A stretch of DNA of 40,012 nucleotides from an uncultured Lentisphaeria bacterium (GCA_903831825.1 CAIKZE010000360.1:1-40012), one strand, 5' to 3'; shown: positions 16,420 to 24,285, counted from the first letter of the stretch. Made by a program: numbers and translations. The notes: generated from the sequence alone by a model not told the origin.

Positions 16420-17998
16420 TTTCTTTGCCTGCCCCCAATACAGTTTTATATTTATCGAGTTTAGTGTTAATTGTTTTTAACATTTCCGCCAGTTTTTTAT
16501 TGTCCGGGTCGGCGGCCAGCGCCGCCTGCACTGCTTGGAGCGCCTGTTTGTAGCCGGCCTGGTTGAATGCGGAGTTCTCGGCGGACTTGAATAAACGTTC
16601 CGCCTCTGCACACAAGCTGGTCCGCTGATCAGTTTCCGCCTTGGCGTTGGCCTTGATTGCCCGGATTTCCTTCAATTTTTGCGCAGGATAGGCTTCTCCG
16701 GAAAACAATTCAGCCGCTTTGGCATAAAAAACCGCGGCATCATCATATTTCTGTTTCTTGAACAATTCATCGCCGTTGGCGACATTAGCATGAAAAGAGT
16801 TGATTTTGGCCTGCATGACAGCTTCCTGCTGTTTTTTCTCCTGTTCGGCAGCCGCGGCTTTGGCCTTGTTTTCCGCTTCCGTAAGCCGTTGTTTTTCGCG
16901 CTCTTCTCTAAAACGGTAACGATCTTCGATGGCAATCCGGACCGAAGATTTTTCAACCGGCACGGAATTCCATAATTTAATATAAAGATCTGCCATTGAA
17001 GAGCATTTAAGGTTGTTCATTTCAGTTCTGATGATCTTTTCCTCAAAACCCTGAATAACCGGAACGTCTCGCTGGACATCGTAGCCGTGCAGAAACAATA
17101 TTTTCTTTAATTTGAGCGCCTGTTTGTCTTCCGGCAGATAAGAGAACTCGTCGCGCAGCCGTTCCGCCATTTTCAGGTCGGGTTCGGCGCCGTCAATGCA
17201 CTTCCAGTACGGCACTTCGAACATCTTGCCGAGCAGTTCGATCAAACTGAATTCCACCACCGTCCGCAATGCGGCATGTACCCCCTGCTTATGTTTAAGA
17301 TCGTAGTCAAAAGACGCGCCGTTGCCCATATAATATGCAAAAACACCCCACCCCAGCCTGTCTTTACGCAAAAGAATCGAATTGGAAGTAATGACTCCGG
17401 GGAAATAAGCCTGGGTTTTATAATCCAACATGCTTAAATCTATCGTTACTCTGGAGAGTCCGCCCTGCGTGCTCAATCTGCCGCCGCCGGATGCGCCGGC
17501 CCAGCCGCCTTCCGCTTCCATTTCGCGTTCTTTTTCAACCATATCCTGATCAAAGCCGGTTATCCCGCCGGCAATCACGACTTTGGGATAAATGCGTTGA
17601 ATATTGCCGCCGGTGGTGGTTTCGCCAATTACATACTGCACGTCATAAGGTATGAAAATCAGCGGCTTTCCGATTTTGCTGATCGTTGTTGAAACCATGA
17701 CATAAAGATCGGATGGAACACTTTGCTCGGCGGTCTGATTGCCGATGTTTTTACTCTGGACAGGAGTCTCCGGAACTCCATAGCCTTTCAGCATCAGCCC
17801 GAATTGGGCCAGGGATTTTTCAAAAACCGTAGTCCGCTTTTCCGCCCGCATATCTTGTTCGAGTTCTTTAACCTCTTCATTATCGGTTTGAGCGGTCATC
17901 CAGGCGCATGAGCATAAAGTCAGCGCCAGAAAAGCGGCGACCCCGGCCACCGCCGGCAAGCCGCAAACACGAAGAAAATTGATTTTCTGATAATGCAT
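16409..17998 (-). CDS. CsgG/HfaB-like outer-membrane lipoprotein with C-terminal TPR-like segment (copy A)
   Basis: 529 residues, paralogous to copy B over most of its length. It has lipobox TLCSC (Cys near 31), QFGLMLKGYGVPETPVQSK, PKVVIAGGITGFDQD, a Gly-rich loop (GGWAGASGGG), LSRVTIDLSMLDYKTQAYFPG, SILLRKDRLGW and VEFSLIELLGKMFEVPYW. After about residue 370 there is a charged coiled-coil stretch (REEREKQRLTEAENKAKAAA) and TPR-like helices. It starts 7 bp after the upstream gene. Two CsgG-like proteins encoded side by side suggest either a hetero-oligomeric pore or two pores for different clients. Confidence 0.85.
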   Translation of the reverse strand: MHYQKINFLRVCGLPAVAGVAAFLALTLCSCAWMTAQTDNEEVKELEQDMRAEKRTTVFEKSLAQFGLMLKGYGVPETPVQSKNIGNQTAEQSVPSDLYVMVSTTISKIGKPLIFIPYDVQYVIGETTTGGNIQRIYPKVVIAGGITGFDQDMVEKEREMEAEGGWAGASGGGRLSTQGGLSRVTIDLSMLDYKTQAYFPGVITSNSILLRKDRLGWGVFAYYMGNGASFDYDLKHKQGVHAALRTVVEFSLIELLGKMFEVPYWKCIDGAEPDLKMAERLRDEFSYLPEDKQALKLKKILFLHGYDVQRDVPVIQGFEEKIIRTEMNNLKCSSMADLYIKLWNSVPVEKSSVRIAIEDRYRFREEREKQRLTEAENKAKAAAAEQEKKQQEAVMQAKINSFHANVANGDELFKKQKYDDAAVFYAKAAELFSGEAYPAQKLKEIRAIKANAKAETDQRTSLCAEAERLFKSAENSAFNQAGYKQALQAVQAALAADPDNKKLAEMLKTINTKLDKYKTVLGAGKENEW

Positions 17999-18005
17999 TT
18001 AAACG

Positions 18006-18884
18006 CTATTCCACAAAGGTTTTGACTTTCTTAACTTTATAGTCGCTGCCGTCAACGGTAGTATCCCCGGCGGAACCGCCGTTTTCTTCAACCTTGGCTC
18101 TTTCCTTGGCGCTGACAAAAACATTCTTTGTTCCGGTGGGATCAACTCCGCCCTGGTCTTTGTAAACTTTAGCTTTGTGCTGGATTTTTATTCCTTCAAT
18201 AAAATTATCCGAACCGACCGAAGTCTTAACTTCACGAACTTGCGGAGCTTCCACATTGACATTGCCGATGCTTACTGCCGAACGGTCTCCGCCAGTCCCC
18301 CTGGACGAACCTCCCGCGCCGCCATAGTCATCTGACTTGACGGAGCCAATGGAATAATTCCGCCCCTCGGCGTCAACATTGCCGACGGTGACATCAGTTC
18401 CAATCTTTTTATTGCTGACATCGCCTTCAACCGCGCCGACTTTTACCGTGGAGTTGGAAGCGTTTATTTCTCCGGCCCGGACTTTCGTTGTAACTTCGGC
18501 ATTATCGGCTCCGGTGAGATTCACTCCGGTATTTACATTGGCGTTATCCGCATTAATGTTGGCTTTGGAGTCAACTTTAATCCTGGCTTTTTCAATTACC
18601 GCGCCGTCAGCCTTGATTCCGGTATTCACGGTGGAATTATCCGCCCGGACATTGCCGCTGAATTTATTTTCAATGGTTGAATTTTTGACGCTTGATCCTT
18701 TGATTTGAATCCCGGTATTTACATTGGAGCCATTACGGGCCTCCGTCGCAACGTTCTCGTTCGTATTGGTAATCCTGGATTGCTTTACCTCGGAAGAATC
18801 GCTTTCCGGCAGAGCATAAATGCTATTCCCGGATAATGATGCCAGAAAAACAGACAATAAGATTAGATCTTTACGAGTTCTCAT
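18006..18884 (-). CDS. Secreted Asn/Gly/Val-rich protein with degenerate NSG repeats
   Basis: 292 residues. A signal peptide (LILLSVFLASLSGNSIYA) is followed by two to three degenerate versions of the locus repeat (ITNTNENVATEARNGSNVNTGI, NSTVNTGIKADGAVIE, NANVNTGVNLTGAD). The C-terminal half (about 120-292) is different: Val/Gly/Ser-rich with alternating short strands (VGNVDAEGRNYSIGSVKSD, VSIGNVNVEAPQVREVKTSV). It lacks the regular Asn ladder. A distinct end-cap, nucleator or adhesin tip, comparable in position to CsgB or HfaD, is possible but inferred. It lies 7 bp before the CsgG-like copy A. Confidence 0.75.
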   Translation of the reverse strand: MRTRKDLILLSVFLASLSGNSIYALPESDSSEVKQSRITNTNENVATEARNGSNVNTGIQIKGSSVKNSTIENKFSGNVRADNSTVNTGIKADGAVIEKARIKVDSKANINADNANVNTGVNLTGADNAEVTTKVRAGEINASNSTVKVGAVEGDVSNKKIGTDVTVGNVDAEGRNYSIGSVKSDDYGGAGGSSRGTGGDRSAVSIGNVNVEAPQVREVKTSVGSDNFIEGIKIQHKAKVYKDQGGVDPTGTKNVFVSAKERAKVEENGGSAGDTTVDGSDYKVKKVKTFVE

Positions 18885-18916
18885 AAACCATTCTCCCCCG
18901 AATTATGAGCTACTAT

Positions 18917-18950
18917 ATTATAGTTTACACTACAAAACAGTATCTGGCAA
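18917..18950 (-). promoter_or_regulatory. Possible promoter before the degenerate-repeat gene
   Basis: In the 92-bp gap after the SUMF1-fusion gene the minus strand has TTGCCA (18945-18950) and, 17 bp on, TAAACT; a perfect TATAAT (18917-18922) lies 5 bp further. TTGCCA also forms the -35 of the promoter at 14943. The spacing is ambiguous, so confidence is limited. Confidence 0.4.
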
Positions 18951-18976
18951 ATAAATTTTGCGAATTTACAAGTTTT

Positions 18977-20884
18977 CTATATTGCCGGAGCACAAACAAT
19001 CCTGAACCCGATATTTTTCTTGCCGGACTTGTAATCAAAATTATATCTGGCGGAACAAAACATGTCTTCGGCATTGCTGGTAAAACTGCCGCCGCGCAAT
19101 ACCTTGGTGCTGTCCGGAGAGTTTTTCGGCCCGACAGGGTTCTCGCAATCAAAACTGAGGAAATTCTCATCATACCAGTCATGACACCACTCCCACGAGT
19201 TTCCAAGCATGTCATACAGTCCCCAGGCGTTCGGTTTTGCCTTTCCCGCCGGATGCAGGGTATTGCCGCTGTTTTCGGCAAACCAGCCGTAGTCGCCAAG
19301 CACTGCCATATCATTGCCGTAATAATATCTGCCGTCAGCGTTGCCGGCGCGGCAACTGTATTCCCATTCCGCTTCGGTCGGCAACCGATAAACATAGCCG
19401 GACGGCAGCCGTTTGGCGGCGCGCTCCGCCACCGTCAGCCACTTGCAAAACGCCATTGCGCCCTGCCAACTGACGCCGGTCATCGGCATTGAGGGGTCTC
19501 CCCAGGTCTGGCCTGATCCTGCTTTCATATTATATTCTTCATTGACCGGACAGTCTTCGCCGGCAAGATTCAAACCTTTTTCCACCTGGTATCGCGCATT
19601 GCGGTCATTCAATGTCAGCGAAATAAGATATTTGCTGAACTGTTGGATTGTGATTTCGTACCTGGACATCCAGAACGGCCTGGTAATTTTAGCCCGGTAG
19701 CGGATTTGCGGATTATTCTTATCCGCGTTGGCCGATCCGGTTAAAATGCCGGGTTTTATTGGAACAAAAGCTATTTCCAGTTCCGGCACAACCCATATTC
19801 CGTCAGCCGAAGGCCCGGAATACATGCCCTTCTTCAAAGCTTCGACTTTGGCCGCCATCTGTTCAACCCGCCGGCGGGTCAAAGCCGACAGAAAAACATT
19901 TTTATCGTTCAATACGCCATACAATTGGCCCAGTGCTTCATCGCAAAGCACACGCGGGTCTTTGTCTCTTTCCTGCTGTTCTTTATTTTTTACCGCGTTC
20001 CAGTATTTGCGGGAAGCTTCTTCCATCGCCGCCTCCGTCCGCTCGCTCTGATTTTTGGAGAGGCTCTTCGCTATTTCAACCAGCTTAATCAGTTCGCCAA
20101 CCTGCGGATTTTTCTGAATTCCATAAAACATTTTCGCGGCAATGCTGTTTTCCCCTTTTATCATTAACATCAGAGCGCGGTCGAATTGTTTTCCGGCATC
20201 CTGTCCGGTAACCGGGATGTCCAGTTGCGAATCCGGCGGCGGATTCTTTTTAACGTCCTCCATGATGCTTTTGATTTGTTCAAACGGCGCAACCCGCTGC
20301 ATTTCGCGAAACGATTCAAATGCCGCTTCATAGTCTTTGGCTTTTATCCTGTCAAGTCCATATTCGAGGAATTCGCCGGGCGTCATCGTCAGTTTCTCCG
20401 CCAGAATGGCAATCATAAAAGAAACCGGGTCGTTGATTTTTTCCCCGGGGTCATCGTACATCCAGGTGTCAAAGCTTTTCTCAACCTCCCCGGTGTGTAT
20501 GGATATATCCAGCAATTTGGCGACCATCACCAGGCGGTCTCCATCCTTTTTCAGTTCTCCGGTGACTATATATTCCGCCTGGGAAACTTTACCCATTTCA
20601 ACCGGACTAAGCGATCCGCCGGTGTCGATGTTCTTCTCTTTCAACACTTTGGCTATTTTGGCGCGGGTAATCATCCGGTACTTCCCGGTCTGTGTCAGCT
20701 TGTTCTCCATTTCTTCTGCAATATTCCAGCCGGTTACGCCTTTCGGGGCCAACTCGGGAGATACTGTAAAATCGTGAACCGCAACCCAGATTTTTTTATA
20801 AAGATCGGTTTCCGTTGCTGCTGCTGTCGTCGCGGCAACTGCTATAACCATTACCAATAAAGTTGACAATAAACGCGTTGTCAT
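18977..20884 (-). CDS. Exported CsgG-like N-terminal domain fused to a SUMF1/FGE-sulfatase-type domain
   Basis: 635 residues. Signal peptide, then a CsgG/FlgO-like domain (about 28-140: WVAVHDFTVSPELAPKGVTG, KYRMITRAKIAKVLKEKNI, EYIVTGELKKDGD). Next come a helical, TPR-like linker to about 350 and a C-terminal SUMF1 domain (about 360-635). The SUMF1 hallmarks are FWMSRYEITIQQF, GVSWQGAMAFCKWL, YRLPTEAEWEYSCRAG, WGLYDMLGNSWEWCHDWY, VLRGGSF and GFRIVCA. The catalytic Cys pair of true formylglycine-generating enzymes, located just after GGS(Y/F/W), is not present here (GGSFTSNAEDMFCSAR). The domain is therefore probably non-FGE, for example binding or structural. The start at 20884 follows AGGGG; an in-frame ATG at 20908 has no such site. 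First gene of the fibre locus. Confidence 0.85.
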   Translation of the reverse strand: MTTRLLSTLLVMVIAVAATTAAATETDLYKKIWVAVHDFTVSPELAPKGVTGWNIAEEMENKLTQTGKYRMITRAKIAKVLKEKNIDTGGSLSPVEMGKVSQAEYIVTGELKKDGDRLVMVAKLLDISIHTGEVEKSFDTWMYDDPGEKINDPVSFMIAILAEKLTMTPGEFLEYGLDRIKAKDYEAAFESFREMQRVAPFEQIKSIMEDVKKNPPPDSQLDIPVTGQDAGKQFDRALMLMIKGENSIAAKMFYGIQKNPQVGELIKLVEIAKSLSKNQSERTEAAMEEASRKYWNAVKNKEQQERDKDPRVLCDEALGQLYGVLNDKNVFLSALTRRRVEQMAAKVEALKKGMYSGPSADGIWVVPELEIAFVPIKPGILTGSANADKNNPQIRYRAKITRPFWMSRYEITIQQFSKYLISLTLNDRNARYQVEKGLNLAGEDCPVNEEYNMKAGSGQTWGDPSMPMTGVSWQGAMAFCKWLTVAERAAKRLPSGYVYRLPTEAEWEYSCRAGNADGRYYYGNDMAVLGDYGWFAENSGNTLHPAGKAKPNAWGLYDMLGNSWEWCHDWYDENFLSFDCENPVGPKNSPDSTKVLRGGSFTSNAEDMFCSARYNFDYKSGKKNIGFRIVCAPAI

Positions 20885-20923
20885 TTGATTTCCCCTGACA
20901 TATGGCAAATACTATATATTATA

Positions 20924-20952
20924 AGAATACTTGATTTCCCGAGAAAAGTCAA
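20924..20952 (-). promoter_or_regulatory. Sigma-70-like promoter of the fibre locus
   Basis: Minus strand TTGACT (20947-20952), 17-bp spacer, TATTCT (20924-20929). Transcription would begin near 20917, giving a 5' leader of about 33 bases before the SUMF1-fusion start. It faces away from the plus-strand promoter at 21014-21042. Confidence 0.6.
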
Positions 20953-21013
20953 TCCTTTTTTTCTCACTTTAAATAGAGCGCCTTTCCTCTTTTGAGCTCA
21001 ACTGATTTTTTTG

Positions 21014-21042
21014 TTGAAAAAACCGGCTTAAAACGTTATATT
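21014..21042 (+). promoter_or_regulatory. Sigma-70-like promoter of the secreted paralogue cluster
   Basis: TTGAAA (21014-21019), 17-bp spacer, TATATT (21037-21042). Transcription would start near 21049, leaving a leader of about 130 bases before the first paralogue. The two divergent promoters are about 60 bp apart, so the fibre locus and this cluster could share control. Confidence 0.6.
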
Positions 21043-21056
21043 ATCATTATTGCAGA

Positions 21057-21181
21057 AAATGTGTAACCAAATTCGTTCTTCATGCGACTACTTAATGAAC
21101 AATTCATTGGCCAATGGAATTGCAGAATAAAGTCGGCGGGCATGGTGCAAGCCGGTTAATTATAACAAAGGATATTGAAAA
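21057..21181 (+). repeat. Conserved upstream leader, copy 1 (diverged)
   Basis: Contains ATGTGTAAC near its left end, then GAACAATTCATTGGCCA and an A-rich ribosome-binding region (AAAGGA). It resembles the leaders at 22155-22275 and 24326-24455 in order and spacing but is less similar than those are to each other. Since it is transcribed from the promoter at 21014, it is part of the mRNA. Confidence 0.5.
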
Positions 21182-22054
21182 ATGAAAAAAAGGTATGCAG
21201 TTCTATTGCTGTTTGCCTTGTTAACCGCAGCGGTTTCGGCCGAGGACATCACTACGACCGACGGGACGGTCTACAAGGACATTAAAATCAGCGAAACAAC
21301 CCCAATCGGGATTAACTTTGTCAGCGGCGACAAAGCATGCTGGGTGGATTTCCGCGATCTGCCCACCGACGCCGCTAAAAAATATGGCTACGATCCGGCC
21401 AAGGCGGCACAATTCGAAAAAACGCTTGCTCAAAACCAAGGCAGCACACTTACCGGCAATATGCCGGTAACAGCCCCGGCGGCGGTAATCTCTCCTCCGG
21501 CGGCGGTAGCTGTTTCTCCGCAGGCAGTTAACGTTGCCACTCCGGTGGCTGCGACAACGGTATCTCCGCGAGCGGTCACGGTTACCGCCCCCGCGGCGGC
21601 AACAGTAGTATCGCCGCAATCGGTTAGCGTTTCAACTCCGGTGGCAACCGCTACCGTATCATCCGCGCCGGGCTCGGCCGGAATCGCGGTAACTACGCCA
21701 ATCGCAAGCGTGACGATCGGCTCGCCGGCGCCGCCGCCGACGCCGGCCAGGGTTGTCGTGGTTAACAGCGGCGACCCGGTGGTCTATGACGAACAGATTG
21801 CCTATGAACCGGTTACCGCTACCTGGATCCTGTGGAACGGACGCTATTATCCCAGATATTGGTGGCATTACTGGTATTGGGACCATCATTATATATTCTC
21901 GAACGGTCGCTATTACCCGGCACATTATTTTCATAATGCCGGAAGGTGGCACGAAGGCAGATACTATCATTATGCTTCACACGGATCAGCGCACGGCGGC
22001 TATGAACATGGCGGCGAACGCGGCGGCGGACACGGCGGCGGCGGACACCGCTAG
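21182..22054 (+). CDS. Secreted protein, DITTTDGTVYK domain plus Tyr/Trp/His-rich tail (paralogue 1)
   Basis: 290 residues. Signal peptide MKKRYAVLLLFALLTAAVSA, then a domain of about 65 residues shared by all four paralogues: TTDGTVYKDIKISETTPIGI, CWVDFRDLPTDAAKKYGYDP and AKAAQFEKTLAQNQG. A Pro/Ala/Val section follows with three 16- to 18-residue units of the type VSPQxVxVxTPVA. Next is an aromatic block (WNGRYYPRYWWHYWYW, NGRYYPAHYF) and a Gly/His-rich end. The N-terminal domain type (a short segment ending in a KYGYDPAKA-like motif) is common in exported proteins of Verrucomicrobia-like bacteria. Likely surface or matrix component; no enzyme signature. AAAGGA precedes the ATG. Confidence 0.8.
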   Translation: MKKRYAVLLLFALLTAAVSAEDITTTDGTVYKDIKISETTPIGINFVSGDKACWVDFRDLPTDAAKKYGYDPAKAAQFEKTLAQNQGSTLTGNMPVTAPAAVISPPAAVAVSPQAVNVATPVAATTVSPRAVTVTAPAAATVVSPQSVSVSTPVATATVSSAPGSAGIAVTTPIASVTIGSPAPPPTPARVVVVNSGDPVVYDEQIAYEPVTATWILWNGRYYPRYWWHYWYWDHHYIFSNGRYYPAHYFHNAGRWHEGRYYHYASHGSAHGGYEHGGERGGGHGGGGHR

Positions 22055-22085
22055 TTCTGGAATAATTATAGCAATAATACTGCAC

Positions 22086-22110
22086 AAGGCCGGAGTTTTT
22101 TCCGGCCTTT
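22086..22110 (+). terminator. Rho-independent terminator after paralogue 1
   Basis: AAGGCCGGA and TCCGGCCTT form a perfect 9-bp stem around a 6-base T-rich loop, followed by TTTATC. It lies 32 bp after the stop codon. Confidence 0.85.
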
Positions 22111-22154
22111 TATCTAACAAACCGGAATTGCAATGCAGTTCCGGTCCGGCATCT

Positions 22155-22275
22155 GCAATAAATGTGTAACCGTATCAATAAATTTAACGACTCATTATAG
22201 AACAGTTCATTCACCATTGACAAAATAAAGCCGCCGCGCACAGCGCCTCCGGCATAAATTAAGAATTTTACAGTT
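22155..22275 (+). repeat. Conserved upstream leader, copy 2
   Basis: Begins GCAATAAATGTGTAAC, continues CAATAAATTTAACGACT and ATTATAGAACAGTTCATT, and ends before the ATG of paralogue 2. Nearly identical to 24326-24455 over the first 65 bp. It directly follows a terminator, so it probably contains its own promoter, or it is a duplicated relic. Confidence 0.65.
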
Positions 22276-22815
22276 ATGGAAAAAAGATATACATTTATAT
22301 TGCTGTTAGCCTTGTTCGCCGCCGCGGTTTCGGCCGAAGATATTACTACGACCGACGGGACGGTTTACAAAAACATTAAAATCAGCGAAACAACCCCAAT
22401 CGGGATCAACTTTGTCAGCGATGACAAAGCCTGCTGGGTGGACTTCCGCGATCTGCCCCCCGATACCGCCAAAAAATACGGTTACGACCCGGCCAAGGCG
22501 GCTGAATTCGAAAAAATGCTTGCTCAGAGTCAAGGCGCCAACGCTCCGGCAACGGCTCCGGCGGTAGCGGGAACCCCGGCGCCGGCAGGGACTACGCCGG
22601 CAGCAGGGCCGCCTTTGCCGCCGCCTGTTGTTTCAGCGCCGCCGCCGGCGGCAGCGCCCGCACCTCCTCCGCCCGTTATAATTGTTAAAGTGAGGCCGGA
22701 ACACAGGCCGGAACACAGGCCGGAACACAGGCCGGAACACAGGCAGAGAAGTTCAGAAAATTCAGAATTTATTGTATGGCATTGGTTGACTTATTGTTGG
22801 AAATGGCTATTTTAA
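22276..22815 (+). CDS. Secreted protein, DITTTDGTVYK domain plus Pro-rich tail (paralogue 2, truncated)
   Basis: 179 residues. The signal peptide and shared N-terminal domain are almost identical to paralogue 1 (TTDGTVYKNIKISETTPIGI). Then come a Pro/Ala-rich stretch with runs of PPP and four copies of PEHR. The C-terminus ends abruptly in an unrelated stretch with WHWLTYCWKWLF. The Tyr/Trp-rich block found in paralogues 1 and 4 is missing. The ribosome-binding site is weak (no clear GGAG before the ATG), so this copy may be poorly expressed or decaying. Confidence 0.65.
   Translation: MEKRYTFILLLALFAAAVSAEDITTTDGTVYKNIKISETTPIGINFVSDDKACWVDFRDLPPDTAKKYGYDPAKAAEFEKMLAQSQGANAPATAPAVAGTPAPAGTTPAAGPPLPPPVVSAPPPAAAPAPPPPVIIVKVRPEHRPEHRPEHRPEHRQRSSENSEFIVWHWLTYCWKWLF
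22693..22740 (+). repeat. Four perfect 12-bp tandem repeats inside paralogue 2
   Basis: AGGCCGGAACAC four times head to tail, encoding the tetrapeptide PEHR-type repeat. A perfect short unit in frame indicates a recently expanded, potentially variable-number tract. Confidence 0.85.
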
Positions 22816-23157
22816 ACGGCAAGTATATCGACTTTTGAATCGATGGCAGAAGGTTCTGTAAAGAATAGTTTTTTAAGCGGCGATGAATCGTTGCAGCTTA
22901 ACATTAAACCTGTAAATAAGATATAATTTTAGTAGTAAACATGCAAGTTGCATGGAAAAGGATCGTGTTTCATAAAAATTAAAAAAACGTCATCATCATA
23001 ATTCTTGCGGGGGCTCATGCCTCTAGTATAACCAGACCGAAACCAATCATTTCGTGTTCAAGAAAGTCAAGCGCCTGGCGGAAAACAGCCCGGGCACACT
23101 CAAAAAAAGCAATCTGCAAAAGTGCCTCTGTACTTTTGCTTTAACTTAGGAGGTTTT
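22816..23157. other. Intergenic region before paralogue 3
   Basis: 342 bp without a supportable gene. It contains the palindromic GCATGCAAGTTGCATGG-like stretch near 22940 and no terminator hairpin of the type seen after paralogues 1 and 3. The conserved leader of paralogues 1, 2 and 4 is absent. A short open stretch around 23045-23120 encodes HFVFKKVKRLAENSPGTL in frame with a stop before the next gene; it has no start and may be chance or a relic. Confidence 0.45.
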
Positions 23158-24237
23158 ATGTATAAGTATTTTTTAATATCGGCAATGCTTGCGCTTACAA
23201 CCGCGGGTTTTGCCGATAATATCGTTGCTCTTGATGGTCAGACGTATCAAAACGTGCAAGTCAAAGAAACAACCCCGCTCGGCATCACCGGTACGGTTAC
23301 TGAGAACGGACAGGAAGAAGCGGCATGGATCCCTTATGATAACATGAATCCCGCCGACCAGCAGAAGTACGGTTACGACGCGGCGAAAACCAGTGCGTTT
23401 ATTGCCAAACTGAATGCAAATAAATCACAGATGGATGACGGCACGGTGGTGTCTTCTCCTAAAGGCCTGGTAAAGGATAAGTCAATCCAAATACCGAAAG
23501 ATGACAATAATAACCCGATTCAAGGCAACCAGGCCAATGCAGCCGGCGTCAGCGCCGTAACTCCTGTCGCCGCGGCCGGAGTCAGCCCCCAAGCTGTAGG
23601 CGTGGCAACCCCTGTGGCAAATGTAGGCGTGGCCCCTGGCGGTATCGCCATTAACACCCCTGTCGCGAATGTCGGTATTTCTCCCGGCAGCATCGGAATT
23701 CAAACTCCAATCGCGTCCCTGTCCATCAGTTCCGGGCCGGCGCCGTATCCGGTAGCCTATGCTCCGGTGGCGTATGCTCCCCCGGTAACCTATGCTCCGG
23801 TGGCGTATGCCGCCAATCCGGTGGTTTATGCTGATGCGGTAGTTCCGCCGACACAAACTTGGATCGTTTACAACGGAGCCTATGTTCCGTATGCTGTTTA
23901 TTACGGACAATGCTGGGGCAACAACTGGTGCTTCTACAACGGTTGCTGGCATCCGGCTAACTGGTACTTCGGTATCGGATGGTGGGGACGCGGCGGCTGT
24001 TATGGCTGGCACAACCAATGCGGGTATTATCGCGGCAGATACTACGGACACAATTATCGCGGCGGACGCGGCGGTTATGGCGGCGGACGCGGCGGTTATA
24101 GTGGCGGACACGGCGGCGGCGGAGAGCGCGGCGGCGGCAGCGGCGGACGCGGTGGCGGCAGCGGCGGCGGCGGTTATAGCGGCGGCGGCAGCGGCGGACA
24201 CGGCGGCGGCAGCGGCGGCGGACACGGCGGGCGTTAA
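23158..24237 (+). CDS. Secreted protein, DxxTYxNVxVKETTPLGI domain plus Gly-rich tail (paralogue 3)
   Basis: 359 residues. Signal peptide (MYKYFLISAMLALTTAGFA), a diverged version of the shared domain (ALDGQTYQNVQVKETTPLGI, then WIPYDNMNPADQQKYGYD), and four units of the VSPQAVGVATPVANVG type. A Tyr/Ala/Pro repeat (APVAYAPPVTYAPVAYA), an aromatic/Cys block (WGNNWCFYNGCWHPANWYFG) and a roughly 75-residue Gly/Ser/Arg/His tail follow. The start at 23158 has an ideal AGGAGG four bases upstream; an ATG 36 bp earlier does not. Gly-rich tails of this kind suggest a cell-surface or matrix protein. Confidence 0.8.
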   Translation: MYKYFLISAMLALTTAGFADNIVALDGQTYQNVQVKETTPLGITGTVTENGQEEAAWIPYDNMNPADQQKYGYDAAKTSAFIAKLNANKSQMDDGTVVSSPKGLVKDKSIQIPKDDNNNPIQGNQANAAGVSAVTPVAAAGVSPQAVGVATPVANVGVAPGGIAINTPVANVGISPGSIGIQTPIASLSISSGPAPYPVAYAPVAYAPPVTYAPVAYAANPVVYADAVVPPTQTWIVYNGAYVPYAVYYGQCWGNNWCFYNGCWHPANWYFGIGWWGRGGCYGWHNQCGYYRGRYYGHNYRGGRGGYGGGRGGYSGGHGGGGERGGGSGGRGGGSGGGGYSGGGSGGHGGGSGGGHGGR

Positions 24238-24258
24238 TTCTAGTAATAATATTATACG

Positions 24259-24285
24259 GCCGGGAATTATTTCCCGGCTTTTTTT
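24259..24285 (+). terminator. Rho-independent terminator after paralogue 3
   Basis: GCCGGGAA and TTCCCGGC form a perfect 8-bp stem around TTAT, followed by seven T residues. It lies 21 bp after the stop codon. Confidence 0.9.

Noticed and set aside
18977-20884. True formylglycine-generating enzyme
   Set aside because: The catalytic cysteine pair is not present in the expected position, and no sulfatase gene is in the window.
20885-21181. Riboswitch or tRNA in the divergent intergenic region
   Set aside because: No cloverleaf or known riboswitch core could be drawn; only promoters and the leader repeat are supported. No tRNA was recognised anywhere in the window.
23482-24225. 247-codon minus-strand Ala/Ser-rich frame opposite the Gly-rich paralogue
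   Set aside because: It is the reverse reading of GGC repeats; the plus-strand gene has a signal peptide, an ideal ribosome-binding site and paralogues.
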